Of a stretch of 51,405 nt of DNA, positions 33,463 through 42,322 are shown piece by piece. Numbering within the stretch: position 1 is the first letter of the stretch; each line of letters starts with the position of its first letter. A program made the translations under genes and the position numbers. The notes under the pieces were generated by a model. That model was not told the origin of the DNA. It saw only the letters and a list, made by a program, of their open reading frames with translations, and ran no database searches. The DNA is from Rhodobacterales bacterium (lineage in GTDB: Bacteria; Pseudomonadota; Alphaproteobacteria; Rhodobacterales; Rhodobacteraceae), in NCBI GenBank assembly GCA_026400355.1, contig JAPLPE010000004.1, forward strand, positions 1-51,405, given 5' to 3'.

Positions 33463-34679
33463 GGGGCGGTCCTTTCGGGGGCATGGCGGGCAAGGCCGTC
33501 GCGGATCCAGTCCAGCGTAGGCAGCGCCATGAAGCTGTAGTTGTAGAAGGTGAAGCCCGAGGCCAGTGCGGCCACGGCGGCAAGCTGGCGGGCAAGGCCG
33601 TCGGGGCCTGCCGTCTGGGGCAGGATCGCGCGGATGGCGGGGACAAGGCGGATGTCACGGCCGATGAGAAGGGCGTAATCCGCCACGCGGGCGGCAAGGA
33701 CGGCCTCGTCGATGAAGTAGAAAGTGGGGTGCAGTTCGTCGATGGCCGGAATGATGCGGTCGAGGTCGTTGCCGTTCTGCCAGGCGCGGCCATCGGGCCC
33801 CATGGCATAGAGCGGGCCGAAATCCAGCGCCGCGATCGTGATCGCGGGGTCGGTCGCGCGGATGGCGGCGGCCGTTTCGGCGACGAGGGAGGAGACCATC
33901 TTCTTGCGCAGAGCGAGCCAATCCCCCATCGACCCATCCGCCCCCGCCGCAATGCCGGCCCAGTCGAGCGGGGCGCGGGCCGCGCCGGTCAACGCGGAAT
34001 CGACTGTCCGGCGGACCCAATCGCGCACACTGGGGCCGTCGATGCCTGCCTCGGCCGCGCGAGCCATGCAGGCGTCGCAAAAACACAGTGAGGCGAGGAA
34101 ATCGGTGTCTGGGTCGAGCGGTACGCCGATCACTTCGTGATGGTGGCCGTGGCGCAGGCCGAGGTATTCGATGGACTCCAGGAGGATGCGGTCGAAGACG
34201 CCCATTGCCGCGACATCCGTCACGACCCGCAGGACCAGATCGCGCACCGCGTCATGTGCGGGGCAGAGGGTGTGAGTGATAACATCGCCCCAAGGGTTGT
34301 GGACCGCAACGTCGGGATGCGCCGAGCCAATGCCTGAATTGTGCAGGACGGGCATCCAGGCGCAAAGCGCGATCCCGCGTGCGTGAGCGCGGCGGGACAG
34401 GTCCGTCCAGAATGCGTCCCAGTCGGATGTCAGCTCGCTGACTGGCGGGGGAAGTGCATGTGCGCCATGCCAACTGCCGGGGCGGAAATAGAGCGCGCCG
34501 GGCTGCGGAAAGTAGGTCCGCCGCACCGGGTTGTGCGGCAGGAAGAACATCCCCGAATGATACCATGTCGTGATATAGAGCGCGTTCAGCCCAGCTCGCT
34601 CGACGGCATCTAGAACGGCGTCCGCGCCTTCGTCGATCACATCCCAAGGATACGCATAAAGGCCAAGGGCATTGGTCAT
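33459..34679 (-). CDS. Glycoside-hydrolase-like TIM-barrel protein
   Basis: 406 residues from ATG 34679, overlapping the creatininase stop by 4 nt. Start GLYAYPWDVIDEGADAV, NALYITTWYHSGMFF and ARGIALCAWMPVLHN read like the first strands of a glycosidase TIM barrel. FDRILLESIEYLG supplies a candidate acidic residue after strand four, and LCFCDACMARAAEAG is a Cys-rich helix seen in several poorly known glycosidase-like families. No signal peptide, hence cytoplasmic. I cannot name a precise family; the context suggests hydrolysis of a glycosidic or cyclic intermediate after import. Confidence 0.6.
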   Translation of the reverse strand: MTNALGLYAYPWDVIDEGADAVLDAVERAGLNALYITTWYHSGMFFLPHNPVRRTYFPQPGALYFRPGSWHGAHALPPPVSELTSDWDAFWTDLSRRAHARGIALCAWMPVLHNSGIGSAHPDVAVHNPWGDVITHTLCPAHDAVRDLVLRVVTDVAAMGVFDRILLESIEYLGLRHGHHHEVIGVPLDPDTDFLASLCFCDACMARAAEAGIDGPSVRDWVRRTVDSALTGAARAPLDWAGIAAGADGSMGDWLALRKKMVSSLVAETAAAIRATDPAITIAALDFGPLYAMGPDGRAWQNGNDLDRIIPAIDELHPTFYFIDEAVLAARVADYALLIGRDIRLVPAIRAILPQTAGPDGLARQLAAVAALASGFTFYNYSFMALPTLDWIRDGLARHAPERTAP

Positions 34680-35488
34680 CTGTCGCTCTCCGTCGTGGCA
34701 GGGGTTTCTGCCGGCTGGGGCCAGCCGGCAAGGTCGACAAGGAAATCGGCTACCGCCACAGTCATCGCGGCGAGAAGCTCGGCCCCCCGTTCGGGTGTGG
34801 CGAGCGTTGGCGCGCCGATCACGCCCGAGGGGCTGAGCGAGGCGAAGGAGGCCGCAGTCGTCACCGCGCCCCCGGCCAGCAGGTCGGAGCCGAACCAGCG
34901 CGGCCGGTCGAGATAGTGATCGGCGGCCAGATCCATCCGCACGAGATCGGGCCGGGTCGCGGCCATCAGGGCGGTCTCCATCTCGCAGGCGTGGTTGATG
35001 CCGCCGATGGGCGATTGCCGCCATTCGGCGAGAGCCGGCAGGGCAAAGTCCCAGTAGCTTGCCGCATGGACACGCAAGCCGTGGTCGTAATGCAGCGCCT
35101 GGGTCAGGTTGCGCAGGAGATGTGCGTTGCCGCCATGGCCGTTGAGCACGAGGATGCGGCGGAAGCCGCTGTGCCAGAGGCTTTGCGCAACCTGACCGAC
35201 GAGTGCGGAGAACACCTTGTCATCGAGCGTGATGGTGCCGGGAAAATCGCGGTGATGGGGGGAATAGCCGGTCCAGACCACTGGGGTCACGACGATGGCG
35301 GCACCGCGGTCGGCCGCCTCACGCGCGGCGGCGAGGGCCACGGTCTCGCACAGATGGGCGTCGACCATCAGTGGAAGGTGCGGCCCGTGCTGTTCGAATG
35401 CGCCCACGGGGATGACGGCGACGGGGTCGCGCGCGACAAGGTCGCGGACCTCGGGCCAGCTCAGTTCTGCAAGGCGGACCGTGGCCAT
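34676..35488 (-). CDS. Creatininase-family amidohydrolase
   Basis: 270-residue metal-dependent hydrolase. Conserved segments: PVGAFEQHGPHLPLMVDAHL (metal-binding E, H and D), GYSPHHRDFPGTITL, VLNGHGGNAHLLRN and HACEMETALM. The family includes creatinine amidohydrolase and cyclohydrolases of sugar or cyclitol pathways that open rings. ATG 35488 shares its first base with the TGA of the Gfo/Idh gene; the stop overlaps the next gene by 4 nt. Tight coupling to Gfo/Idh suggests that it hydrolyses the keto product of that enzyme. Confidence 0.9.
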   Translation of the reverse strand: MATVRLAELSWPEVRDLVARDPVAVIPVGAFEQHGPHLPLMVDAHLCETVALAAAREAADRGAAIVVTPVVWTGYSPHHRDFPGTITLDDKVFSALVGQVAQSLWHSGFRRILVLNGHGGNAHLLRNLTQALHYDHGLRVHAASYWDFALPALAEWRQSPIGGINHACEMETALMAATRPDLVRMDLAADHYLDRPRWFGSDLLAGGAVTTAASFASLSPSGVIGAPTLATPERGAELLAAMTVAVADFLVDLAGWPQPAETPATTESDR

Positions 35489-36495
35489 CACATGGACCCT
35501 CCGGCCCGAACCGTGGCTGGGGCCTGCGTGGCAATGGAGCGCTTCATCGCGTCGACCACCGCCTCGGCGCTGCGGGCCTGATCGAGACCGACCAGGGGTG
35601 GCAGCCCCGCCCGCGCACGGTCGACGAAAGCGTCTAGCGACCGGGCAAGCGCGCCGCCGATGCTGCCGTCGATGATCGGCCAATGGGCCATGTCGGGCTG
35701 TGTGTAACCCTGTTCGGAGAGGACCCTGATCCCCATCGAGGAGCCTTCTATCACCACCGATCCGCCATCGCCGATGAGGTGGAAGGCGGGGTCGAGCGGT
35801 TCGGGCTGGCCAGGGGGAAGGACCCATGACGTCTCGAACAGCGCCACCGCCCCGTCCGCAAAGCGCAAGGTGGCCACCACCGCGTCATGCGAGCCATAGG
35901 GCGCGCAGGCGCGCACAACCGCCTCGGCATAGACCCGTTCGGGCGGAGCGGCGTTGACAGTCAGTGCCATCTCGATGTCATGGATGAGGGTGGAGGAGAG
36001 CAGGTCCGTCCACTGCGCGTATTTCTCGATACCTAAGCGCGTGCCGCGGCGGCGGGCAAAGGTGCTGACCGGTCGTCCTATGCCACCCATGGCGGCGATC
36101 TCCTTCATCCGGGCGAAACGGGGATCGGCGTGCAGGATGAAGTTGACTGCGGGGTCCGCGCCTTCGGCCCGCATAGCGGCGACCAGGCGGTCGACATCGG
36201 CGAGCGTGCGGCCCAGCGGCTTTTCCAACAGTATCTTGAGACCACGGTGGGCGGCCGCGACAGCAGGTTCGAAACGGTGGCTTTCGGGTGTCGCGATGGT
36301 GACGGCGTCCAGCTGCTCGGCGGCCAGAAGGGTTTCGAAATCACCATATGCGCGGCAACCGAGTTCGCCAGCAACCTGTTGCGCCTTTTCGATGTCGGTG
36401 TCGCACACGGCGACAAGAGTGCAGGCCGGATGTCGCGCAAGAAAGCGGGCATGCAGGGCGCCGATGAGCCCGGTGCCGATGACGGCGATACGCAT
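35488..36495 (-). CDS. Gfo/Idh/MocA-family oxidoreductase
   Basis: 335-residue NAD(P)-dependent dehydrogenase of sugars or cyclitols. The N-terminal Rossmann motif is MRIAVIGTGLIGALHA; the catalytic-loop EKP occurs in LLEKPLGRT; STLIHDIEMAL carries the usual His/Asp pair of the second domain. ATG 36495 is preferred over an upstream start at 36534 because the Rossmann strand begins at once. 25 nt after the permease gene. Members of this family often oxidise C3 or a ring hydroxyl of imported inositols, glycosides or amino sugars. Confidence 0.9.
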   Translation of the reverse strand: MRIAVIGTGLIGALHARFLARHPACTLVAVCDTDIEKAQQVAGELGCRAYGDFETLLAAEQLDAVTIATPESHRFEPAVAAAHRGLKILLEKPLGRTLADVDRLVAAMRAEGADPAVNFILHADPRFARMKEIAAMGGIGRPVSTFARRRGTRLGIEKYAQWTDLLSSTLIHDIEMALTVNAAPPERVYAEAVVRACAPYGSHDAVVATLRFADGAVALFETSWVLPPGQPEPLDPAFHLIGDGGSVVIEGSSMGIRVLSEQGYTQPDMAHWPIIDGSIGGALARSLDAFVDRARAGLPPLVGLDQARSAEAVVDAMKRSIATQAPATVRAGGSM

Positions 36496-36520
36496 TCCTG
36501 ACAATCCTCCCTTTGTTAAG

Positions 36521-37363
36521 TTATCGATCCGCACCGGCCATGAGGACCTGCGTGATCAGCCGTTGAAAGACGAGCATCAGCAGCGCCACGGGCAAGAGCG
36601 TCAGCACCGCCGCAGCGGCCTGCTGGCCGACTTGGATGTCGATGGTGCTGCGGAACATGCCAAGCGCTACGGTCGTCATCTTGAGATTGGACGTGAAGAT
36701 GAGCGGTGTCAGGAATTCGACCCATGACAGGATGAAGGCGAAGATGAAGGCCGCGAGCACACCGGGCCGCGCCATCGGCAGCACGATCCGGATGAGCACC
36801 TGCCAATGGCTGCATCCGTCGATACGCGCAGCCTCCTCGACTTCGCGCGGGAGGCGGTCGATGAAGGTCTTGAGGATCCAGATGACGAAGGGCAGCACGA
36901 AACCGGAATAGGCGATGACGAGGCTGAAGACCGTGTCGTCGATGCCCCAGCGGACAAGGACCACGAACATCGGGATCAGGAAGATCGTCGTCGGCAGGAA
37001 ATAGACCGAGACGAGTGCAGCGAGGATGCCTTTCGCTCCGGGCACGCGCAGGCGCGAGAGCGCATAGGCGGCGGGCAGCGCGACGACAAGACACAGCACA
37101 GCGGTCAGCGTCGAGACGAGCGCGCTGTTGAACAGCCCCTCTCGGAGTGGGACAATGTGCCCTTCCGCCAGAACTGCATGGAAGTGCTCGAAATAGAGCG
37201 ACTCGGGGATGAAGGAGAGTTCGCGTGAGCGGATGACGCTTTCCGGCTGAAGGCTGGTGAGCAGAAGGCCGTAGAGCGGGAAGGCCATGAGCAGGAAGAC
37301 CACCAGCGCCGAGAGGTGGAGGAAGACGGACCACGCGATTTGTCTGCCGCGACGCCCCGTCAT
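36521..37363 (-). CDS. Sugar ABC transporter permease (MalG-like)
   Basis: 280 residues with six membrane helices. The ATPase-contact EAA loop is EEAARIDGCSHWQVLIRIVL followed by PMARPG, the canonical MalG/CUT1 form. The N-terminus MTGRRGRQIAWSVFLHLSAL is cytoplasmic and basic. Start overlaps the MalF-like stop by 4 nt. It should pair with the MalF-like permease and the MalK-like ATPase at the operon end. Confidence 0.92.
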   Translation of the reverse strand: MTGRRGRQIAWSVFLHLSALVVFLLMAFPLYGLLLTSLQPESVIRSRELSFIPESLYFEHFHAVLAEGHIVPLREGLFNSALVSTLTAVLCLVVALPAAYALSRLRVPGAKGILAALVSVYFLPTTIFLIPMFVVLVRWGIDDTVFSLVIAYSGFVLPFVIWILKTFIDRLPREVEEAARIDGCSHWQVLIRIVLPMARPGVLAAFIFAFILSWVEFLTPLIFTSNLKMTTVALGMFRSTIDIQVGQQAAAAVLTLLPVALLMLVFQRLITQVLMAGADR

Positions 37364-38316
37364 GCCGGCACCCGCCGGCGGGTGGCAAGACGTCGAAGCA
37401 CCGTGACGACGAGCACCACGGCCAGCGTCACAACCAGGAGGGAGTAGGCCGCCGCCGAGGCGCGACCAAGGTCGAAATTCTGGAAGGCTTCGAGATAGAC
37501 GAAGTAGTTGAGAGTCGTCGTCTGCCCCGCAGGCCCGCCGCGGGTAAGGACGAAGATCGTGTCGAAGGCCTTCATCGCCCAGACGAACTGGATGAGCATG
37601 AGCGGGATCAGGACGGGCAGCATCAGCGGAAACACGATGTATCTGAAGCGTTGCAAGGGCGTCGCCCCATCGACAGCGGCGGCCTCGTGCAGTTGGGGAG
37701 GCAGGCCCTGCAACCCTGCAAGGATGAAAAGGACCATGAATGGGATGGCCTTCCAGATTTCGGCCAAGGCGATGATGTGGAGCGCGGTGCGACCATCGCC
37801 GAACCAGATCCGGTAGCTGTCGATCAGTCCAAGGCGGAAGAGCAGCGCGTTCACGAAACCCACGTCAGCATGAAACATCTGCCCCCAGAGCACACCTGCA
37901 ACCACAGGTGGCACGGCCCACGGAAGCACCACCACGACCCGTAGAAGCGTGCGGCCATAGAATTCCTGATTCAGAAGGAGTGCGATCAGGAACCCCGCGA
38001 GCGTCGAACCTATTGCGATGAGAAGGCCGAAGTAGATTGTGCGCCAGATCGCGTCGACGAAACCGGGGTTGGCGAAAAGGTCGGTGAAGTTCTTGAACCC
38101 GACCCAGCGGCCGATCTCGAGAGCGGCCATGTCGAATTCGGCGAAGGCCAAAATGAGCGTGAAGACCGCCGGGTAGAGATAGATTCCCGCGACTATGATT
38201 AGTGCGGGCGCGACTAGGGCAGAGGAAAAGGCGGTCTCCCGGCGCCTCAGCGTGCCGGGAGACCGATCTTGCGCGACGGGACCTGCATCCGCGACGCTGT
38301 CACGCACGACTTGCAA
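37360..38316 (-). CDS. Sugar ABC transporter permease (MalF-like)
   Basis: 318 residues (TTG 38316 start) or 315 (GTG 38307); both lie within the 3' end of the binding-protein gene and neither has a strong ribosome binding site, so translation is probably coupled. Six helices follow a short cytoplasmic N-terminus; the EAA loop reads LHEAAAVDGATPLQRFRYIV followed by FPLMLP. WAMKAFDTIFVLTRGGPAGQTT is the standard CUT1 MalF-type C-terminal region. Confidence 0.9.
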   Translation of the reverse strand: MQVVRDSVADAGPVAQDRSPGTLRRRETAFSSALVAPALIIVAGIYLYPAVFTLILAFAEFDMAALEIGRWVGFKNFTDLFANPGFVDAIWRTIYFGLLIAIGSTLAGFLIALLLNQEFYGRTLLRVVVVLPWAVPPVVAGVLWGQMFHADVGFVNALLFRLGLIDSYRIWFGDGRTALHIIALAEIWKAIPFMVLFILAGLQGLPPQLHEAAAVDGATPLQRFRYIVFPLMLPVLIPLMLIQFVWAMKAFDTIFVLTRGGPAGQTTTLNYFVYLEAFQNFDLGRASAAAYSLLVVTLAVVLVVTVLRRLATRRRVPA

Positions 38317-39592
38317 TGATTTGGGTGACAGCCTCGTCTAGAGCCTCCTTGGGCGTCACTTCCTGCGCCAGCGCACGCGAAATCTGCCCGCATAGGATTT
38401 CCAACCAGCGTTCACGGTCGGTCGAATAGCCACCGTCGACGGGGTATTGATAGGATTGGCGGATCACCTCGCCGAAGGGAAGGTTGGCCATCACGGCAGG
38501 ATCGGCAAAGGCCGCGTCGACCGAAGGCGCCCAAGGCGAGGTAGAGCCCTGCAGAATCTGGTTCTCGAGCGAGGTGGCAAGCTCGATGAACTGCCGCCCG
38601 CCTTCGGGATTGTCGGCGAAGGCCGGGATCGCGAGGAACTCAGACCCGTCGACAGAGGCGGATGTTTGCAACGCTGGATTGGGCGCAAAGCCCGACATGC
38701 CTTGCAGCGCGGAGTCAGGGCTGCCGTTGGCAATGCCAGCGATGAAGGGCCAGGTGAAGAAGAAGCCGCGCTGTCCAGCTAGGTAGGCGGGCGAGGCATC
38801 GAAGACCCAAGTATAGGTCACAGCGGCGGGGTCGATCACTTTGTGGACGTGCAGAAGCTCGACCATGCGGGTCAATGCTTCGACCCCCGCCTCGCTGTTC
38901 ATCACGGGGTTGAGGTCGGCGTCGAGGAAGCTGCCCCCCGCCGCCTGCAGTAACCAGCCGAAAGTGAAGGCGCTGCCTACGCCGCCCCAGTTGTCGGTGA
39001 TGCCATACACGTTGTTGTCGGGATCGTTCACCGCCAGCGCGTATTCGAGCATGGTGTCGAAGCTGCTGGGCACGCCATGCCATGCGGCGGGCGCCTCGGG
39101 ATCAAGGCCCGCGGCCGTGAGCAGGTTCTTGTTCCAGTGCATGATCGGCGCGCCGATCGTGACGGGCACGCCATACATTTTGCCCTGAAACCGCGCGGCG
39201 GTGAGGCTGTTTGCGATGAGCCCGTTGGGCAAGAGCTTGTCGTTGACCAGATCGCTGAGGTCAGTGAGCCAGCCCTTCTCGGCCAAACCTGCGATCAGCG
39301 CGGCTGTGACAAAGACCGCATCGCCGGGGCTGCGGCGGGCGACCAGCGTCGAGTTCAGCTTCACAGGCAGGTCGGGTGTGGTGACCAGCTCGATCTCGGG
39401 CGTCGCGCCGAAGGCTGCGGCATAGGCCGGCGCCAGCGCCTGAAGATACTCCATGTGCGATCCCAGGAGAAGCCTGACAGGATCTGCATTCTGTGCGAAT
39501 GCCATACGTGCGCTTCCTGGCCATGCGCCGGCGAATGCCGTCACGCCAAGGCCAAGCAAGACTTTCCGACGATCAGCTTCCAGTAAATTCAT
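38300..39592 (-). CDS. Sugar ABC transporter solute-binding protein
   Basis: 430-residue periplasmic binding protein of the CUT1 class. ATG 39592 gives an N-terminus with a twin-arginine-like DRRKVLLGLG followed by a hydrophobic stretch and AFA cleavage site, suggesting Tat or Sec export. GKMYGVPVTIGAPIMHWNKN is the typical lobe-crossing region of extracellular binding protein family 1. First gene of the eight-gene transport/catabolic unit, 111 nt after the RidA stop; that gap carries a candidate operator at 39676-39692. Confidence 0.9.
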   Translation of the reverse strand: MNLLEADRRKVLLGLGVTAFAGAWPGSARMAFAQNADPVRLLLGSHMEYLQALAPAYAAAFGATPEIELVTTPDLPVKLNSTLVARRSPGDAVFVTAALIAGLAEKGWLTDLSDLVNDKLLPNGLIANSLTAARFQGKMYGVPVTIGAPIMHWNKNLLTAAGLDPEAPAAWHGVPSSFDTMLEYALAVNDPDNNVYGITDNWGGVGSAFTFGWLLQAAGGSFLDADLNPVMNSEAGVEALTRMVELLHVHKVIDPAAVTYTWVFDASPAYLAGQRGFFFTWPFIAGIANGSPDSALQGMSGFAPNPALQTSASVDGSEFLAIPAFADNPEGGRQFIELATSLENQILQGSTSPWAPSVDAAFADPAVMANLPFGEVIRQSYQYPVDGGYSTDRERWLEILCGQISRALAQEVTPKEALDEAVTQIIASRA

Positions 39593-39675
39593 GGCTCTGT
39601 TTCTCCCCATTGAGGTAGCTAGACTTTACGATCAGGTCTTATGGAATCAAGATGGTTTTACCAGACGATACTCTT

Positions 39676-39692
39676 ATTTCGCCTGTCGAAAT
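39676..39692. promoter_or_regulatory. Candidate IclR operator upstream of binding-protein operon
   Basis: ATTTCG-CCTGT-CGAAAT: a perfect 6-bp inverted repeat around a 5-bp spacer, about 85 nt upstream of the binding-protein ATG on the minus strand. It shares 13 of 17 bases with the sequence upstream of the aminotransferase gene (43721-43737). The IclR-family gene of the locus is the obvious candidate to bind both. Confidence 0.6.
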
Positions 39693-39703
39693 CATGGAGC
39701 AGT

Positions 39704-40078
39704 TCAGGGTATGACAGCGATGCAGTCGATCTCGTATTTCAGGCTCCCCGACAGCCCTTTGGTGACGGTCGTGCGGGCCGGAAACGGGGGGCTGAAGAAA
39801 CGCGGATAGAGTTGGTTGTAGAGGGTCCGCCATTGCGGATCGGCAAGGTAGTTCTGCGTCTTGACGACGTGGCGCAGGCTGCTTCCGCAATGCACGAGGA
39901 TCTTCTCGAGATTGCCGATGGCGCGGGTCATCTCACCCTCGAAATCGTCGTCGACGATGTTGCCCTCGTGGTCGACCGAGGCCTGCCCTGAGACGAACAG
40001 CAGGTTGCCCACCTGCACCGCCGGCGAGAAGGGCAACTGCGAATGGGGCATCGTGGGGTCTGTGTGGTGGATGATCAT
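39704..40078 (-). CDS. RidA-family enamine/imine deaminase
   Basis: 124-residue member of the RidA (YjgF/YER057c) family, which hydrolyses reactive enamines and imines formed by PLP enzymes or amino-compound oxidation. PFSPAVQVGNLLFVSGQ is the typical N-terminal strand set; the key Arg is in PFPARTTVTKG and the Glu/Asp pair in KYEIDCIAV. GGAGAA upstream; start overlaps the M81 stop by 4 nt. Last gene of the aminotransferase-IclR-M81-RidA unit, suggesting a nitrogenous substrate. Confidence 0.92.
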   Translation of the reverse strand: MIIHHTDPTMPHSQLPFSPAVQVGNLLFVSGQASVDHEGNIVDDDFEGEMTRAIGNLEKILVHCGSSLRHVVKTQNYLADPQWRTLYNQLYPRFFSPPFPARTTVTKGLSGSLKYEIDCIAVIP

Positions 40079-41562
40079 GAAAGGTTCTCCACAGGATCAA
40101 GCGGAAAGACAGGACGGGTCAGGCGGCCATAGGCGAAATCGGCAAGTCTGCCGCTGCAAGGGCCGGGCGTGGCGACTGTGAAGCTTCGTGCAGCGATGGG
40201 GTCATATGCGCGGCGATGCGCAACGGCGGCCTTGACACCGATCACGGCAAAATTGCGCGGTTCGATCCCCTGGCTGCGCCATTGGCCAAGGTCGAAGGGC
40301 GCAGTCTTGAGCGAGGTGAGCAGGATCGTCAGCCCGCCATGCCGGACAACGGCGCAGGGGCCCATCTCGATATGCTTGCCGCGCGCGGCGACCATGTGGC
40401 TGTTGAGGTCCTCGAGCGTGAAGCGCCCGTCGCTGGTCGAAATGAGGGTCACATCGAGCGTCACCGGGCCGAGATCGAAGGGGTTATCCTTGCCGCCGAT
40501 CGGCAACTGCGCGACAGCGCCCGGAGAGAGAGGCGCGAGGGCGGCGACGGCATCGGGGTCGTTGATGATGATCCCGGCATTGGCCGTTCTGGCGGCCAGC
40601 AGGGCGCGCAGAAGGCCCGTTCCATTGCCGGGCGCACCGCCGCCGATATTGTCGCTCGGCTCGACAAGGCAGACGGGGCCGGGATGTCCGGGTTCCGCCG
40701 CCAGCGTGGCAAGGACGGCGGCCGGGTCATGTTCCGCGGGCAGCCCGTGTTGGCGCAGATCCCAGGCGAGCCGTGCCATCCGGTCAAGCTGTCCTTCCGC
40801 CTCGGCGGTGTCGCCGCATGTGACGGCGGCAAAGGCCACGCCGGTATGCGGGGTGTCTCCGAATGAGAAGCCCGCCACCACGTTCATCGCCCAGATGTCA
40901 GGGTATTCCGCCTCGATTCCGCGAGCGAGCGTTTCGAGCGCGGACATCGGAAGGTCGGCCGTCCCGGTGCCTGTGGGCGGCCAGAGAAGCGGGACAGGGC
41001 GATGCACGATTTGGGGTCGTCCCTCGCGCAACATCCGGGCAAGAAGCTCGGCCGCATGGACGGCGCGGGCACGCGCGTCGATATGGGGGTTCTCGCGGTA
41101 GCAGACCAGCGCGTCAGCGTGCCGGCACATCGCAGGTGAGAGGTTGGCATGCAGGTCGAACACCGCCGAGAGCGGCAGGTCCGCCATCTGCGGCAGCGCG
41201 CGCAGCCGGGAGAGGATCAGCCCCTCGACATCGTCATGGCTGACTGAGACCATCGCGCCGTGCAGCGCGAGAAGCACCGCATCGGCCCATTCCCGCTCCG
41301 CCGTGGCTGAGAGGTCGGACCAGAACGATTCGACTACCGCATCTTCTACAGGTCCTGATGGAGTGGCCGCGTAGGCACAGGCCGGGATGACGTCCCATCC
41401 CTCACGGGCGCACACCTCAAGCAGCCCGTCTATCATCGACCCGCTGCCGCGCTGGGCGAGGAGCGCTGGCCCCCTCTGGATATCGAAATCGGCGAGAGTC
41501 GTCGTCTGGGGAACGAAGCCATGTGTTTCGTGAAAGAGACCAGCAACGAGGACACGCACCAT
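40075..41562 (-). CDS. M81-family metallopeptidase (MlrC-like)
   Basis: 495 residues from ATG 41562 (AGAGGATAGGG upstream), 4 nt after the IclR stop. Family signatures: VLVAGLFHETHGFVPQTTTL at the N-terminus, AVFDLHANLSP (metal-binding D and H) and VEPSDNIGGGAPGNGTGLL at the start of the second domain. MlrC cleaves linearised microcystin, but most M81 relatives sit in catabolic or transport operons with unknown amide substrates. Here it probably cleaves an amide or peptide-like bond of the imported compound. Confidence 0.9.
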   Translation of the reverse strand: MVRVLVAGLFHETHGFVPQTTTLADFDIQRGPALLAQRGSGSMIDGLLEVCAREGWDVIPACAYAATPSGPVEDAVVESFWSDLSATAEREWADAVLLALHGAMVSVSHDDVEGLILSRLRALPQMADLPLSAVFDLHANLSPAMCRHADALVCYRENPHIDARARAVHAAELLARMLREGRPQIVHRPVPLLWPPTGTGTADLPMSALETLARGIEAEYPDIWAMNVVAGFSFGDTPHTGVAFAAVTCGDTAEAEGQLDRMARLAWDLRQHGLPAEHDPAAVLATLAAEPGHPGPVCLVEPSDNIGGGAPGNGTGLLRALLAARTANAGIIINDPDAVAALAPLSPGAVAQLPIGGKDNPFDLGPVTLDVTLISTSDGRFTLEDLNSHMVAARGKHIEMGPCAVVRHGGLTILLTSLKTAPFDLGQWRSQGIEPRNFAVIGVKAAVAHRRAYDPIAARSFTVATPGPCSGRLADFAYGRLTRPVFPLDPVENLS

Positions 41563-41566
41563 CGCC

Positions 41567-42322
41567 CTATCCTCTGCCGACATCCAGAGACCGCGGGCCG
41601 GGGCCATAGGCAGATAGCGCCTCGATCATCTCAGATCGCAGCGCGGGGGTCATGCGGCCCTTGACCACTGTAATGCTGATCCCAGCCATGACCTGGACCC
41701 CATCCATCAGCGGTATGCCGAAGCAGACCACCTCGTTGTCATTCTCTTGATCGTCGATCGCCCATCCCCGCGCGGCGGTCTCGTCAAGGATCCTTGCGAC
41801 AGCGAGCGGATCCTTTGGTGTTGCCGAGGTCCGCGGTGTGATGGGCACCGTGTCAAGTAGTCGCTTGCGCTGACGTTCGGGGAGATAGGCTGCGATGGCA
41901 CGGCCAAGCGCAGTACAGTAATAGGGATCGCGCACACCCGGCCGCACCTGCCAGCGAACGCTCTTCGTCGTCTCAAGGTAGTGGATGTAGAGCACCTGCC
42001 CGCCTTGAAGGATCCCAAGGTTGACAGTCTCGTTGAACCGGTCGTGCAGGGCCTGCATGATCGGCAGGGCCTCCTCGCGGATGTCGTCATAGCCGTTGCC
42101 GCGGCCGAGATTGTACATCTTGAGCGTGAGGTCATAACGCTTGCGCAATTGGTCCTGATCGACGATGCCGAGGTCAACCAGCGTGCGAAGCATCCGAAAG
42201 ACTGTGGGCTTTGGCAGACCGGTGCTGTCGGTGATGTCCATGAGCGTCATGGGCGCGCCGGCCGCGCTCATAACCTCAAGTATCCTGAAGGCCTTTTCGA
42301 CGGCAGCGATCGTTTCTGTCAC
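41567..42322 (-). CDS. IclR-family transcriptional regulator
   Basis: 251 residues starting at GTG 42322, which overlaps the aminotransferase stop (GTGA) and has AGGAAATG upstream; an earlier start at 42406 would add a non-homologous tail. N-terminal winged helix (VEKAFRILEVMSAAGAPMTL, GLPKPTVFRMLRTLVDLGIV) is followed by an IclR effector domain (YYCTALGRAIAAYLPE, GWAIDDQENDNEVVCFGIPL). The only regulator in the catabolic locus, so it probably senses its substrate and controls both minus-strand units through the two palindromes. Confidence 0.92.
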   Translation of the reverse strand: MTETIAAVEKAFRILEVMSAAGAPMTLMDITDSTGLPKPTVFRMLRTLVDLGIVDQDQLRKRYDLTLKMYNLGRGNGYDDIREEALPIMQALHDRFNETVNLGILQGGQVLYIHYLETTKSVRWQVRPGVRDPYYCTALGRAIAAYLPERQRKRLLDTVPITPRTSATPKDPLAVARILDETAARGWAIDDQENDNEVVCFGIPLMDGVQVMAGISITVVKGRMTPALRSEMIEALSAYGPGPRSLDVGRG

